From Herbidospora yilanensis (GTDB lineage: Bacteria > Actinomycetota > Actinomycetes > Streptosporangiales > Streptosporangiaceae), in assembly GCF_001570565.1 (NCBI RefSeq), contig NZ_BBXE01000013.1:124001-188000 (forward strand): 64,000 bases of DNA, given 5' to 3'. A program made the position numbers and the translations under genes. The notes under the pieces were generated by a model. It made no database searches, was not told the origin of the DNA, and saw nothing but the letters and a program-made list of their open reading frames with translations. Below, in pieces: positions 35,733 to 45,206 of this stretch (positions are counted from its first letter, which is position 1; every line of letters starts with the position of its first letter).

Positions 35733-35781
35733 TGTCAGTCCATGACAGATGACAAAGTGTTTTATCTGACATATCCTGACA
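35733..35781. promoter_or_regulatory. Exporter promoter with TetR half-site cluster
   Basis: The exporter promoter on the minus strand reads TTGTCA (35755-35750), 17-nt spacer, TAATCT. The spacer contains the palindrome TGTCAGTCCATGACA (35733-35747). TGACA recurs in one orientation at 35743, 35750, 35767 and 35777, so several repressor dimers could bind and cover both divergent promoters. Confidence 0.6.
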
Positions 35782-35823
35782 ACTGGCAGACGGTGAACTG
35801 AATGTTTCGAGGAGGTGACAGGG

Positions 35824-36429
35824 GTGGGTCTGCGTGAGCGCAAGAAGCTCAAGACACGCGTCGCGCTCATCGACGCGGCCCTCGACCTGTTCCTGGAGCA
35901 GGGCTACGAGTCGACGACGATCGACCAGATCGCGGCGGCGGTCGACGTGTCGCCCCGTACGTTCTTCCGCTACTTCGGCTCGAAGGAGGACGTGGCGCTG
36001 GCCCCCGCCACCGACGCGCAGGACGTATTTCTATCGGAGCTCCACGACCGTCCCGGAACCGAGTCCCCCTTTACGGCACTCGCCCAGGCCATGCGCGGCG
36101 CGGTGGCGCTCCTGCGCGACGGCGAACCGGAGGACAAGCAGCGTTTCCTCAAGGCCAGGCAGGTGGTGGAGGCGACCCCGACCATCTTCGCGGGCCAGAT
36201 GCGCCTGATGATGGCCAACGAACAGCGGATCCTGGAAGAGGTGTCCAGGCGACGGGGGGCCGACGACCTGCGCAGCCAGTTCGTGACGGCGACGTTCACC
36301 AGCACGATCAGGGTCGGCTTCGAGAACTGCACCGTCGAGGAGCTGAGCGACATCGACGGCATGAGCAGGCGCCTGGAAGACACCTTCGCCCTGGTCGACG
36401 AGCTGATGGTGGCCGGCTGGGACCACTGA
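35824..36429 (+). CDS. TetR-family repressor of the exporter
   Basis: A 201-residue regulator. The helix-turn-helix lies at about residues 8-55 (STTIDQIAAAVDVSPRTFFRYFGSKEDV), followed by a variable ligand domain. GTG 35824 sits 8 nt after GAGGAGG, which decides the start over GTG 35815. It probably represses the divergent DHA2 exporter and itself. Confidence 0.85.
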   Translation: MGLRERKKLKTRVALIDAALDLFLEQGYESTTIDQIAAAVDVSPRTFFRYFGSKEDVALAPATDAQDVFLSELHDRPGTESPFTALAQAMRGAVALLRDGEPEDKQRFLKARQVVEATPTIFAGQMRLMMANEQRILEEVSRRRGADDLRSQFVTATFTSTIRVGFENCTVEELSDIDGMSRRLEDTFALVDELMVAGWDH

Positions 36430-36593
36430 CGCCGGCTTTCCCCAGGGCCCGGCGGACACCCCGGAAACGTCGGTCCGGTGAGCGATGATGCGTCGGCCCG
36501 GGGCGGGCGGGCCACCCTCGGCCCAGGCACTGCTTCGACACGCTCGGCACCGCACATCACCAGGCTCGGAACGCCGCGGAGCGAGCTCGGCGG

Positions 36594-37172
36594 TCAGTTC
36601 TGGGAGGGGTCGTCGGGATAGCTGGCCACGAAGGCCAGTTCGCCCGGTTGCCTTCTGAGGACCGTCCGCCACAGGGACGACGGGTCGGGGTGGAAGGTGT
36701 CGCCCGGTTCGGAGTCGACGATGTACCAGGCGCCCTGGGCGACCTCGCCCGCCAGTTGTCCCTGCGTCCAGCCGGCGTAGCCGGCGAAGATCCGCATCTG
36801 GGATATCTCGCCCGCCAGGATCTCGGGGGGCGCGTCGAGGTCGACGGTGCCCAGGCGGGAGACGCCCCGGCGGCCGGTGTGGAGGCGGCGCCAGCCGAGG
36901 GGTTCGGCGCCGCTCATGACGACGGCGAGGGCCAGGGCGCTGTCGGTCTGTACGGGGCCGCCCTCGAACAGGACCGACGGGCCGGTCACCAGAGGATCCC
37001 AGGTGGGGAGTACCGACGTGACGCTGATGTCGCTGGGCCTGTTGATCACCACACCGAGCGTGCCGCCGTCTTCGTCGTGCTCCAGGATGAGCACGACACT
37101 ACGCCGGAAGTTCGGGTCGTCGAGCAGTGGCGTCGCCACCAGCAGCCCACCGACGTAGATCGACTCCGCCAT
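36594..37172 (-). CDS. YqgE/AlgH family protein
   Basis: A 192-residue protein with the family signatures GGLLVATPLLDDPNFRRSVVLILEHDEDG near the start and GVVINRP, then FEGGPVQ and GYAGWTQGQLAGE. Function unsettled; often considered a putative transcriptional regulator. ATG 37172 was chosen as the conserved MAES start after GGTGGG. Confidence 0.9.
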   Translation of the reverse strand: MAESIYVGGLLVATPLLDDPNFRRSVVLILEHDEDGGTLGVVINRPSDISVTSVLPTWDPLVTGPSVLFEGGPVQTDSALALAVVMSGAEPLGWRRLHTGRRGVSRLGTVDLDAPPEILAGEISQMRIFAGYAGWTQGQLAGEVAQGAWYIVDSEPGDTFHPDPSSLWRTVLRRQPGELAFVASYPDDPSQN

Positions 37173-37294
37173 ACCCACCATCATGCGGCAGGAAGGCCGA
37201 TTCGTGCACGTCACCCCACACCGTTACTCTGAGTTACGAAATTGAGGGACATGGGAACTCTCCGTACCAGAAGGATCTTGGCCGAGGGGGACCC

Positions 37295-38326
37295 GTGGGA
37301 CAGACGACACCGGCACGCAGGGCGTTCGCGCTGCTCGCCGCACCGATGGCGGCGGCATTGCTGCTGCCCGGCCAGGCGGCCGCGGCCCCGCCTCCTCTCC
37401 AGGTGAAGTACGAGAAGATCGACTGCGACTCCGGCGAGGTGCTGGTCAGCATCACCAACCCGGGTCCCGACGCCCACGAGTTCACCCTCTACCGCGACGA
37501 CGACGTCATCGCCCGCGGCCGGTCGGCGGCCGGCGAGACCGTCGAGGAGTCGGTGCGGATCACCCGCAGCACCCGCCTCAAGGTCCACGGCGACGGCGAA
37601 CAGGTCTCCGAACGCTGGGTCGACGCCTGCAGGCCCGCCACCACGACGCGGGTGGCCGGCGTCCAGAAGGAAGACCGGCAGGGCCCCGAAGACGTGCACC
37701 ACGGCATCTTCGACTTCGGCAAGTGGAGCCAGGACCGCGACGACCACCAGAGCGACCACGGCGAGGGCGGCGAGCGCCACCGCGGCCTCTTCGACTTCGG
37801 CAAATGGGACCAGGACCACAAAGACCAGAGCGACCACGGCGAAGGCGGCGAACGCCACCGCGGCCTCTTCGACTTCGGCAAATGGGACCACGACCACAAG
37901 GACCACCACGGCGACCACGGCCACGGCGGCTGGTGGGACCGGGACCGGGACCGGGGCGACTGGGGTCACGGCGGCTGGTGGAACCGCGAGGAGCACAACT
38001 GGTGGGACCGCGACCACCATCACCACCCCGACAACTGGTGGGACCGCGACGACCACCATCGCCACGGCGACCACCACGGCGGCTGGTGGGACCGCGACGA
38101 CGACCACGGCCCCGATCACGGCGGCTGGGGCGAGCGCGAGGCCGAGAACATCGGCTGGTGGAACCGCGACCGCGTGCACGACGCCGACGTGCTCCCCTAC
38201 ACCGGCCCGCCCGCCGACCTGTGGGGCAAGGTCGCCACGGCGGGCGGCCTGGTCATCGTGGGCGGCGTCTTCTGGTGGCTGGCCCGTGTCTGGCCCCGCC
38301 GGACCTTCCCGGTGACCCCTCGCTAG
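37295..38326 (+). CDS. LPYTG-anchored Asp/His/Trp-rich repeat surface protein
   Basis: A 343-residue protein. A signal peptide (1-30, ending GQAAAA) is followed by a domain of about 85 residues with two cysteines (44, 112). Residues 135-205 hold three FDFGKW repeats (139, 166, 192) joined by DHGEGGERHRG-type units. Residues 211-292 are extremely rich in D, H, R and W with six WW pairs (213, 228, 236, 248, 264, 288). LPYTG (300-304), a helix and WPRR form a sortase sorting signal. So it is secreted and covalently linked to the cell wall. The Asp/His content suggests metal binding; this is inference. No sortase gene lies in the window. A GAGGGGG site supports GTG 37295. Confidence 0.8.
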   Translation: MGQTTPARRAFALLAAPMAAALLLPGQAAAAPPPLQVKYEKIDCDSGEVLVSITNPGPDAHEFTLYRDDDVIARGRSAAGETVEESVRITRSTRLKVHGDGEQVSERWVDACRPATTTRVAGVQKEDRQGPEDVHHGIFDFGKWSQDRDDHQSDHGEGGERHRGLFDFGKWDQDHKDQSDHGEGGERHRGLFDFGKWDHDHKDHHGDHGHGGWWDRDRDRGDWGHGGWWNREEHNWWDRDHHHHPDNWWDRDDHHRHGDHHGGWWDRDDDHGPDHGGWGEREAENIGWWNRDRVHDADVLPYTGPPADLWGKVATAGGLVIVGGVFWWLARVWPRRTFPVTPR

Positions 38327-38333
38327 ACCGGGA

Positions 38334-38363
38334 CGGCCCGGCCTGGAAACCCAGGCCGGGCCG
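38334..38363. terminator. Bidirectional terminator, 13-bp stem
   Basis: CGGCCCGGCCTGG (38334-38346), loop AAAC, CCAGGCCGGGCCG (38351-38363), between the convergent surface-protein and malic-enzyme genes. Confidence 0.8.
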
Positions 38364-38380
38364 GATCAGTCGTACCGGGC

Positions 38381-39790
38381 CTATGCCTCGGTGAAGCCAC
38401 GGGCCTTGCCGCCCGCCGATTCCCGGACCGCCGCGGCGACCGCGCCCGCCACGTCGGGGTGGAACACACTGGGCACGATGTAGTTGGGGCCGAGTTCCTC
38501 CGGCGAGACCACGGCCGCCAGGGCGCGGGCCGCGGCCAGGAGCATCTCCTGGGTGACGCCGTTGGCCTGGGCGTCGAGCAGGCCGCGGAAGACGCCCGGG
38601 AAGGCCAGCACGTTGTTGATCTGGTTGGGGTAGTCGGACCGGCCGGTCGCCACGACCGCCGCGTGTTCGCGGGCGTCGTCGGGGGAGACCTCGGGCTCGG
38701 GGTTGGCCAGGGCGAACACGACCGCGTCGGAGTTCATCGTCGCGATGTCGTCGCCGGTCAGGATGCCGGGGGCGGAGACGCCGATGAACACGTCGGCGCC
38801 CTTGACGGCGCCGCGCAGGTCGTCGCTGTAGCCTTCGGCGTTGGTGTGCTCGGCGATCCAGCGCAGCGACTCGTCGAGGTCGTCGCGGCCCCGGTGGACG
38901 GCGCCGAGGTAGTCGCACACGATGACGTTCCTGGCCCCGGCGGCGAGCAGCAGGCGCAACACGGCGGTACCGGCCGCGCCGGCGCCGGCCAGGGTGATGC
39001 GGACGTCGGGCAGTTCCTTCTTCACGACCCGAAGCGCGTTGGTGAGCGCGGCCAGCACGACGATCGCGGTGCCGTGCTGGTCGTCGTGGAAGACGGGGAT
39101 GTCGACGAGTTCGCGCAGCCGGCGCTCGATCTCGAAGCAGCGGGGCGCCGAGATGTCTTCGAGGTTGATGCCGCCGAAGCCGGGCGAGATGGCCCGGACG
39201 ATCTCGACGATCTGGTCGGCGTCCTGGGTGTCGAGGCAGATCGGCCACGCGTCGATGCCGGCGAAGCGCTTGAACAGGGCCGCCTTGCCCTCCATCACGG
39301 GGAGGGCGGCGGCGGGGCCGATGTTGCCGAGGCCGAGGACGGCGGAGCCGTCGGTGACGACCGCCACCGAGTTGCGTTTGATCGTCAGGCGGCGGGCGTC
39401 TTCGGGGTTGCGCGCGATCGCCATCGACACCCGGGCGACACCCGGCGTGTAGGCCATCGAGAGTTCGTCGCGGTTGCGCAGCGGCACCTTCGACTTCATC
39501 TCGATCTTGCCGCCGAGGTGCATCAGGAAGGTGCGGTCGGAGACCTTGTGGATCGCCACGTCTTCGACCTCGCCCAGGCGGTCGACGATCGCCTGGGCGT
39601 GGTCGGTGTCACGGGCGGCGCAGGTCACGTCGATGCGCAGCTTCTCATGCCCGGCGTTGGTCACGTCGAGGGCGGTGACGACGCCGCCGGCGTTCTCGAC
39701 CGCATGGGTGAGCTGGCTCACCGCCTTGCCCCCTGCGGGCACTTCCAGACGGACGGTGATCGAATAGGACACGCTGGGCACGGTAGCCAC
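38381..39790 (-). CDS. NAD(P)-dependent malic enzyme with N-terminal ACT domain
   Basis: A 469-residue enzyme decarboxylating malate to pyruvate. Residues 8-85 form an ACT-like regulatory domain. The catalytic part has AYTPGVA (catalytic Tyr), EGKAALFKRFAGIDAWP (catalytic Lys), LEDISAPRCFEIE and FHDDQHGTAIV (metal ligands), and the dinucleotide loop GAGAAGTAV. The ACT domain suggests allosteric control by an amino acid or acyl ligand. GTG start with AAAGGAG upstream. Confidence 0.92.
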   Translation of the reverse strand: MATVPSVSYSITVRLEVPAGGKAVSQLTHAVENAGGVVTALDVTNAGHEKLRIDVTCAARDTDHAQAIVDRLGEVEDVAIHKVSDRTFLMHLGGKIEMKSKVPLRNRDELSMAYTPGVARVSMAIARNPEDARRLTIKRNSVAVVTDGSAVLGLGNIGPAAALPVMEGKAALFKRFAGIDAWPICLDTQDADQIVEIVRAISPGFGGINLEDISAPRCFEIERRLRELVDIPVFHDDQHGTAIVVLAALTNALRVVKKELPDVRITLAGAGAAGTAVLRLLLAAGARNVIVCDYLGAVHRGRDDLDESLRWIAEHTNAEGYSDDLRGAVKGADVFIGVSAPGILTGDDIATMNSDAVVFALANPEPEVSPDDAREHAAVVATGRSDYPNQINNVLAFPGVFRGLLDAQANGVTQEMLLAAARALAAVVSPEELGPNYIVPSVFHPDVAGAVAAAVRESAGGKARGFTEA

Positions 39791-39860
39791 GTCAATCCGC
39801 TCCTTTGCGCATTGGGTGTGCGTCCAATCGTGCCACCATCCAGCAGGTGATATGCCCGGT

Positions 39861-40793
39861 TCAGAAGAGCGCGGAGGCGAGGCCGCGGCGTGCCCTGGCC
39901 ACCGAGGGGTCGTCGGCGGGCAGGGTCTCGAACAGGCTCAGGAGGTGGACACGGGCCTTGTCGCGGTCGTCGCCGGCGGTCCGGCGGACCACCGCGATGA
40001 GCCGGTCGAAGGCGGCGTCGACCTGACCGCCGAGCAGTTCGACGTCGGCGGCCTGGAGTTGCAGCGCCACGTCGGCGGGCGCGGCGGCGGCCCGCTTCAG
40101 CACATCGGCGGGGTCGAGGTCGAGGGTGCGGCTGAGCAGGCCGACCCCGGCCAGGCCGATCTTGGCCTCTTCGTTGCCGGGCTGGCGGGCGAGCAGCCGC
40201 TGGAAGGCCTGGGAGGCGGCGTCGAGGTCGCCGTCTTCGATGGCCATGTCGGCGGCGAGCAGGTCGGGGTCGACGGCCGGTTCCTGCGGGGTGGCCTCGT
40301 CGTCTTCGCCGGGGGGCGGCAGCGCGACGCCGAGCTGCTCGAAGACCTGGGCGATGGCCTGGCGGAGCTGCGGCTCGGGCAGCGGTCCCTCGAACAGCGG
40401 CATGAGCTGCCCCTGGAAGGCCAGGTAGACGGTGGGGATGGCGCGCATGCGCAGTGCCTGGGCCAGCTCGGGGTTGGCCTCGACGTCGACCCTGGCCAGC
40501 AGCCAGGCGCCCTTGGCCTCGCCGGCGAGCTTCTCGATCGCGCTGCTGAACTCCTGCACCTGGGCGGCCCGCGGCACCGTCGCCTCGACGACGATCGGCA
40601 CCCCCATCGACCGTTCCACGACCTCGGTCGTGAAGGTCGCGGCCGTAGCGTCGATGATCTCGGGCGCCGCGCCGGGGGCGGCCGGGTTCTGCGCGGCGGC
40701 CTCCCGCCGCGCCTGCGCGTCGAGGGCCTGCTTACGGGCGCCGAGGTCGATGGCGCCGTAGAGCGATCCGGGTCGAGAGAAGTCCGCTGCCAT
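39861..40793 (-). CDS. Thioredoxin-like/TPR protein, CnoX (YbbN)-like
   Basis: A 310-residue protein. A thioredoxin fold (about 55-165) lacks the CxxC motif: the active-site position reads VEATVPRAAQ. A tetratricopeptide-like helical region (about 175-310) follows, as in the CnoX/YbbN holdase-chaperone family. Without active-site cysteines it cannot act as a reductase; a holdase or adaptor role is inferred. ATG 40793 follows a possible leaderless promoter (CAGGAT 7 nt upstream). Confidence 0.8.
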   Translation of the reverse strand: MAADFSRPGSLYGAIDLGARKQALDAQARREAAAQNPAAPGAAPEIIDATAATFTTEVVERSMGVPIVVEATVPRAAQVQEFSSAIEKLAGEAKGAWLLARVDVEANPELAQALRMRAIPTVYLAFQGQLMPLFEGPLPEPQLRQAIAQVFEQLGVALPPPGEDDEATPQEPAVDPDLLAADMAIEDGDLDAASQAFQRLLARQPGNEEAKIGLAGVGLLSRTLDLDPADVLKRAAAAPADVALQLQAADVELLGGQVDAAFDRLIAVVRRTAGDDRDKARVHLLSLFETLPADDPSVARARRGLASALF

Positions 40794-40851
40794 AAGGCCA
40801 ATCCTGCCGCATCGGCGAGGGCTCCCACTCCGCACCCCGGAAAACCCGTTC

Positions 40852-40930
40852 TCCGTTACGGCTCCGCCCGCCCCGGCCCCTCGCGCCGCCCCGGCCACCC
40901 GCCGTCCGTGACGCCAGGGGCCGCTCTAGG
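40852..40930 (+). repeat. Dispersed intergenic repeat, copy C
   Basis: TCCGTTACGGCTCCGCC at 40852-40868, then G+C-rich sequence ending at the terminator of the mutase gene. It lies upstream of the CnoX-like gene and downstream of icmA. Confidence 0.7.
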
Positions 40931-40951
40931 TCCCCGCCGTCACGGCGGGGA
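40931..40951 (-). terminator. Hairpin after icmA
   Basis: Perfect 9-bp stem, TCCCCGCCG/CGGCGGGGA, with a 3-nt loop, 2 nt after the icmA stop on the minus strand. No T-tract. Confidence 0.65.
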
Positions 40952-40953
40952 GA

Positions 40954-42615
<1,662 letters not shown>

Positions 42616-42632
42616 GTGACCTCCCGCCCAGA

Positions 42633-42650
42633 TACTAGGACGTCCTATTA
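42633..42650. promoter_or_regulatory. Operator overlapping the icmA -10 box
   Basis: TACTAGGACGTCCTATTA, an 18-bp palindrome with a perfect TAGGACGTCCTA core and one mismatched pair outside. The -10 hexamer TAGTAT (42637-42632, minus strand) lies in its edge, so a bound TetR-like protein would repress icmA. No candidate regulator gene is adjacent. Confidence 0.6.
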
Positions 42651-42681
42651 GTTATCGCCACAGTTAGATAGATCAACACCT

Positions 42682-42722
42682 CAATGTCACACATTGGTAG
42701 CGAAATTCCACAGACCTATGAC
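42682..42722 (+). promoter_or_regulatory. Subtilisin promoter with inverted repeat
   Basis: TTGGTA (42694-42699), 17-nt spacer, TATGAC (42717-42722). CAATGT-CAC-ACATTG (42682-42696) is a perfect inverted repeat that runs into the -35 box, a good place for a regulator. Confidence 0.45.
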
Positions 42723-42780
42723 TGCGCGCTGACATCGCCAAATATGAGCTGCGTCCCAATCTGCCTACAGGGAGGTGGCA

Positions 42781-44517
42781 GTGAAGCGCAGCATCGTCAT
42801 CGCGTCCGCTGTGGTGTTAACCGCGGCGGCGCTGACGGCGCCCGCCACGACGGCGCAGGCCCAGGTGCCCGCCGTCGCGGCCGAGACCGCTAGTGAGTAC
42901 GTCGTCCTTTACAAGGAAGGCGCCGACACCGCCGAGGCCCAGAAGGCCGTCCAGGCGGCCGGCGGCTCCATCGTGAAGGTCAACACCGCCGTCGGCGTCG
43001 CCACGGTCAGCACCACGAACGCCGGTTTCGCGGCCGCCGTCACGGCCAGCCCGCTGATCGAGGGGGTCGCCCACAACCGGGTGATCGGCCATGCCCCCGC
43101 GGTCAACGCGCGCGCCAAGTCCGCGCTCAAGAAGGCCGTCGAGTCGCGCGCCGTCGAGAAGGAAGGCCGCAACCACGGCGGCCAGATCAACAAGAAGTGG
43201 GGCAAGAAGCCCTCCGCCGAGCCCCTCGACGAGGCCCAGTGGGACCTCGACCAGATGAAGGCCAACGAGGCGCACAAGTACGAGACCGGCGACAAGCGGG
43301 TCCTCGTCGGCATCCTCGACACCGGCGTCGACGGCACCCACCCCGACATCGCGCCCAACTTCAGCAACCGGCTGAGCCGCAACTTCACCGTCGACATCCC
43401 GGTCGACGCCAACGGCGACCCGGTCGACGGTCCGTGTGAGGACGAGCCCGACCAGTCGTGCAACGACCCCGCGAACGTCGACGAGGACGGCCACGGCACC
43501 CACGTCGCCTCGTCGATCGCCTCGCCGCTGAACAAGCTGGGCATCGCGGGCGTGGCCCCGAACGTCACGATCGTCAACATCCGGGCCGGCCAGGACTCGG
43601 GCTACTTCTTCCTCCAGCCCTCGGTCGACGCCCTCACCTACGCCGGCGACATCGGCGTCGACGTCGTCAACATGAGCTACTACATCGACCCGTGGCTCTT
43701 CAACTGCGTCGACAACCCGGCCGACTCCCCCGCCGCGCAGGCGGAGCAGGCGACCATCATCAAGGCCACCCAGCGGGCGCTGAACTACGCGCACCGCAAG
43801 GGCGTCACCCTGGTGGGCGCGGCCGGCAACGAGGCGATCGACTACACCAAGACCAACGTCGACTCGGGCAGCCCCGACTTCGCCAGCGAGCCGGGCGAGG
43901 CGGCCTACGAGCGGACGATCCCGCCGAGCTGCGTCTCCATGCCGGGCGAGGGCGAGCACGTCATCTCCGTGGCCTCGACGGGCATCAGCAAGCGCAAGTC
44001 GTACTACTCCAGCTTCGGCAACGGGTACATCGACGTCGCGGCCCCCGGCGGCGACACCTACGACACGCCGGGCAACACCCGTGACGTCACCAGGGCGACC
44101 CTGTCGGCCTACCCCGAGTCGCTGGCCCGCGCCAACGAGGAGATCGACGAGAACGGCGTCCCGACGGTCGACTACGTGGTGCGCGACTGCAAGGGCTCGA
44201 CCTGCGCCTACTACCAGTACCTCCAGGGCACCTCGATGGCCTCGCCGCGCGCCGCCGGCGTCGCCGCCCTGATCGTCAGCAAGTACGGCCGCCCGCAGTG
44301 GGGCGGCGGCTTCGGCCTCGACCCCGACGTGGTGGAGGCCCGCCTCAAGGCGAGCGCGGTCAAGACCCCGTGCCCGCCCGGCGGCAGCTACACCTACACC
44401 CGGCACCTGCCGGCGGGTAACACCGTGACCGTGACGCACACCTGTGAGGGCAACACCCTCCGGAACGGCTTCTACGGTTCCGGCATCGTGAACGCGCTCA
44501 AGGCCGTGGGCCACTAA
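42781..44517 (+). CDS. Secreted subtilisin-like serine protease (S8)
   Basis: A 578-residue protein with a signal peptide (about 1-28) and an I9-like propeptide region (about 35-105, EYVVLYKEG). A Lys-rich linker leads to the S8 domain with catalytic D180 (ILDTGVDGTHPD), H238 (EDGHGTHVASS) and S485 (QGTSMASPRAAG). Several cysteine pairs lie in insertions. It is an extracellular protease activated by propeptide removal. GTG 42781 is 5 nt after GGAGG, deciding against the in-frame GTG at 42775. Confidence 0.92.
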   Translation: MKRSIVIASAVVLTAAALTAPATTAQAQVPAVAAETASEYVVLYKEGADTAEAQKAVQAAGGSIVKVNTAVGVATVSTTNAGFAAAVTASPLIEGVAHNRVIGHAPAVNARAKSALKKAVESRAVEKEGRNHGGQINKKWGKKPSAEPLDEAQWDLDQMKANEAHKYETGDKRVLVGILDTGVDGTHPDIAPNFSNRLSRNFTVDIPVDANGDPVDGPCEDEPDQSCNDPANVDEDGHGTHVASSIASPLNKLGIAGVAPNVTIVNIRAGQDSGYFFLQPSVDALTYAGDIGVDVVNMSYYIDPWLFNCVDNPADSPAAQAEQATIIKATQRALNYAHRKGVTLVGAAGNEAIDYTKTNVDSGSPDFASEPGEAAYERTIPPSCVSMPGEGEHVISVASTGISKRKSYYSSFGNGYIDVAAPGGDTYDTPGNTRDVTRATLSAYPESLARANEEIDENGVPTVDYVVRDCKGSTCAYYQYLQGTSMASPRAAGVAALIVSKYGRPQWGGGFGLDPDVVEARLKASAVKTPCPPGGSYTYTRHLPAGNTVTVTHTCEGNTLRNGFYGSGIVNALKAVGH

Positions 44518-44535
44518 GTCCGCCGGCCGTCAGGC

Positions 44536-44569
44536 AGGGGCCCGTTCCGCTACCGCGGGGCGGGCCCCT
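44536..44569. terminator. Terminator between subtilisin and MarR genes
   Basis: AGGGGCCCG (44536-44544) pairs with CGGGCCCCT (44561-44569); an inner CCGC/GCGG stem (44547-44550/44555-44558) extends it. It overlaps the end of the convergent MarR gene. Confidence 0.65.
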
Positions 44570-45071
44570 CGCCGTCGGTGAAGTCGCCCGCCGAGACCCG
44601 GAGGGTGCGCAGGTTGTCGAACATCTCCTTGAGCGCCGTGTCGTCGTACATGCCGAGACCGAAGTCGGCCCCCATCAGGTCGGCCGTGGCCCCGCGCACC
44701 GCCTCGCGCCCAGCGCCGGTGATCTCGGCCAGCACGCCCCGCCCGTCGTTGGGGTTGCGCATGCGCCGGACCAGGCCCGCCTTCTCAAGACGGTCGACCG
44801 TGTTGGTCACGCTCGTCGGGTGGACCATGAGCCGCTCGCCGATCTTCGACAGCGGCAGCGCGCCGGTCCGGCTGAAGGTGAGCAGCACCAGCGCCTCGTA
44901 GCGGGCGAAGGTCAAGTCATAGGGCTTGAGCAGCGCGTCCAGTTGCGCGATCAGGATCTGGTGGGCTCTCATGATCGAGGTGACCGCGGCCATGGCGGAC
45001 GACGGACCGAACCGCTCTCGCCAGGTCTCGGCGGCCCGCTCGATGGGGTCGAACGGCAGGTTGAGGGGCAC
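44550..45071 (-). CDS. MarR-family regulator
   Basis: A 173-residue winged-helix protein. FARYEALVLLTFSRTGALPLSKIGERLMV, then HPTSVTNTVDRLEKAGLVRRMRNPNDGRGVLAEIT (about 58-125), is a standard MarR core. GTG 45071 follows a -10 box by 6 nt; ATG 45113 is also in frame. The gene before it encodes a secreted protease and the divergent one a membrane protein; its target is unknown. Confidence 0.85.
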   Translation of the reverse strand: MPLNLPFDPIERAAETWRERFGPSSAMAAVTSIMRAHQILIAQLDALLKPYDLTFARYEALVLLTFSRTGALPLSKIGERLMVHPTSVTNTVDRLEKAGLVRRMRNPNDGRGVLAEITGAGREAVRGATADLMGADFGLGMYDDTALKEMFDNLRTLRVSAGDFTDGEGPAPR

Positions 45072-45077
45072 GCGCCT

Positions 45078-45083
45078 ACCGTA
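45078..45083 (-). promoter_or_regulatory. -10 box TACGGT of the MarR gene
   Basis: Ends 6 nt before GTG 45071; no ribosome site. Confidence 0.4.
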
Positions 45084-45206
45084 GCGCGGCGATAGTCCGG
45101 TTTGGGACTTCACGGACCGTGACCAAACTCAGTCCTTGACCAGAAGAACCACCCCCCCAAACATTACGCTCCGTTATGGTTATCGGGGTTCGACGGGGGG
45201 TCCTAC

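Noticed and set aside
36430-36593. Possible small gene or RNA between the TetR and YqgE genes
   Set aside because: No ribosome site, terminator or conserved structure visible in 164 nt.
37295-38326. Sortase partner for the LPYTG protein
   Set aside because: No gene in the window has the sortase TLxTC signature, so the enzyme must be encoded elsewhere.
42651-42780. Cobalamin riboswitch upstream of icmA
   Set aside because: The icmA leader is only about 10 nt from the predicted transcription start, and no B12-box-like sequence was seen.
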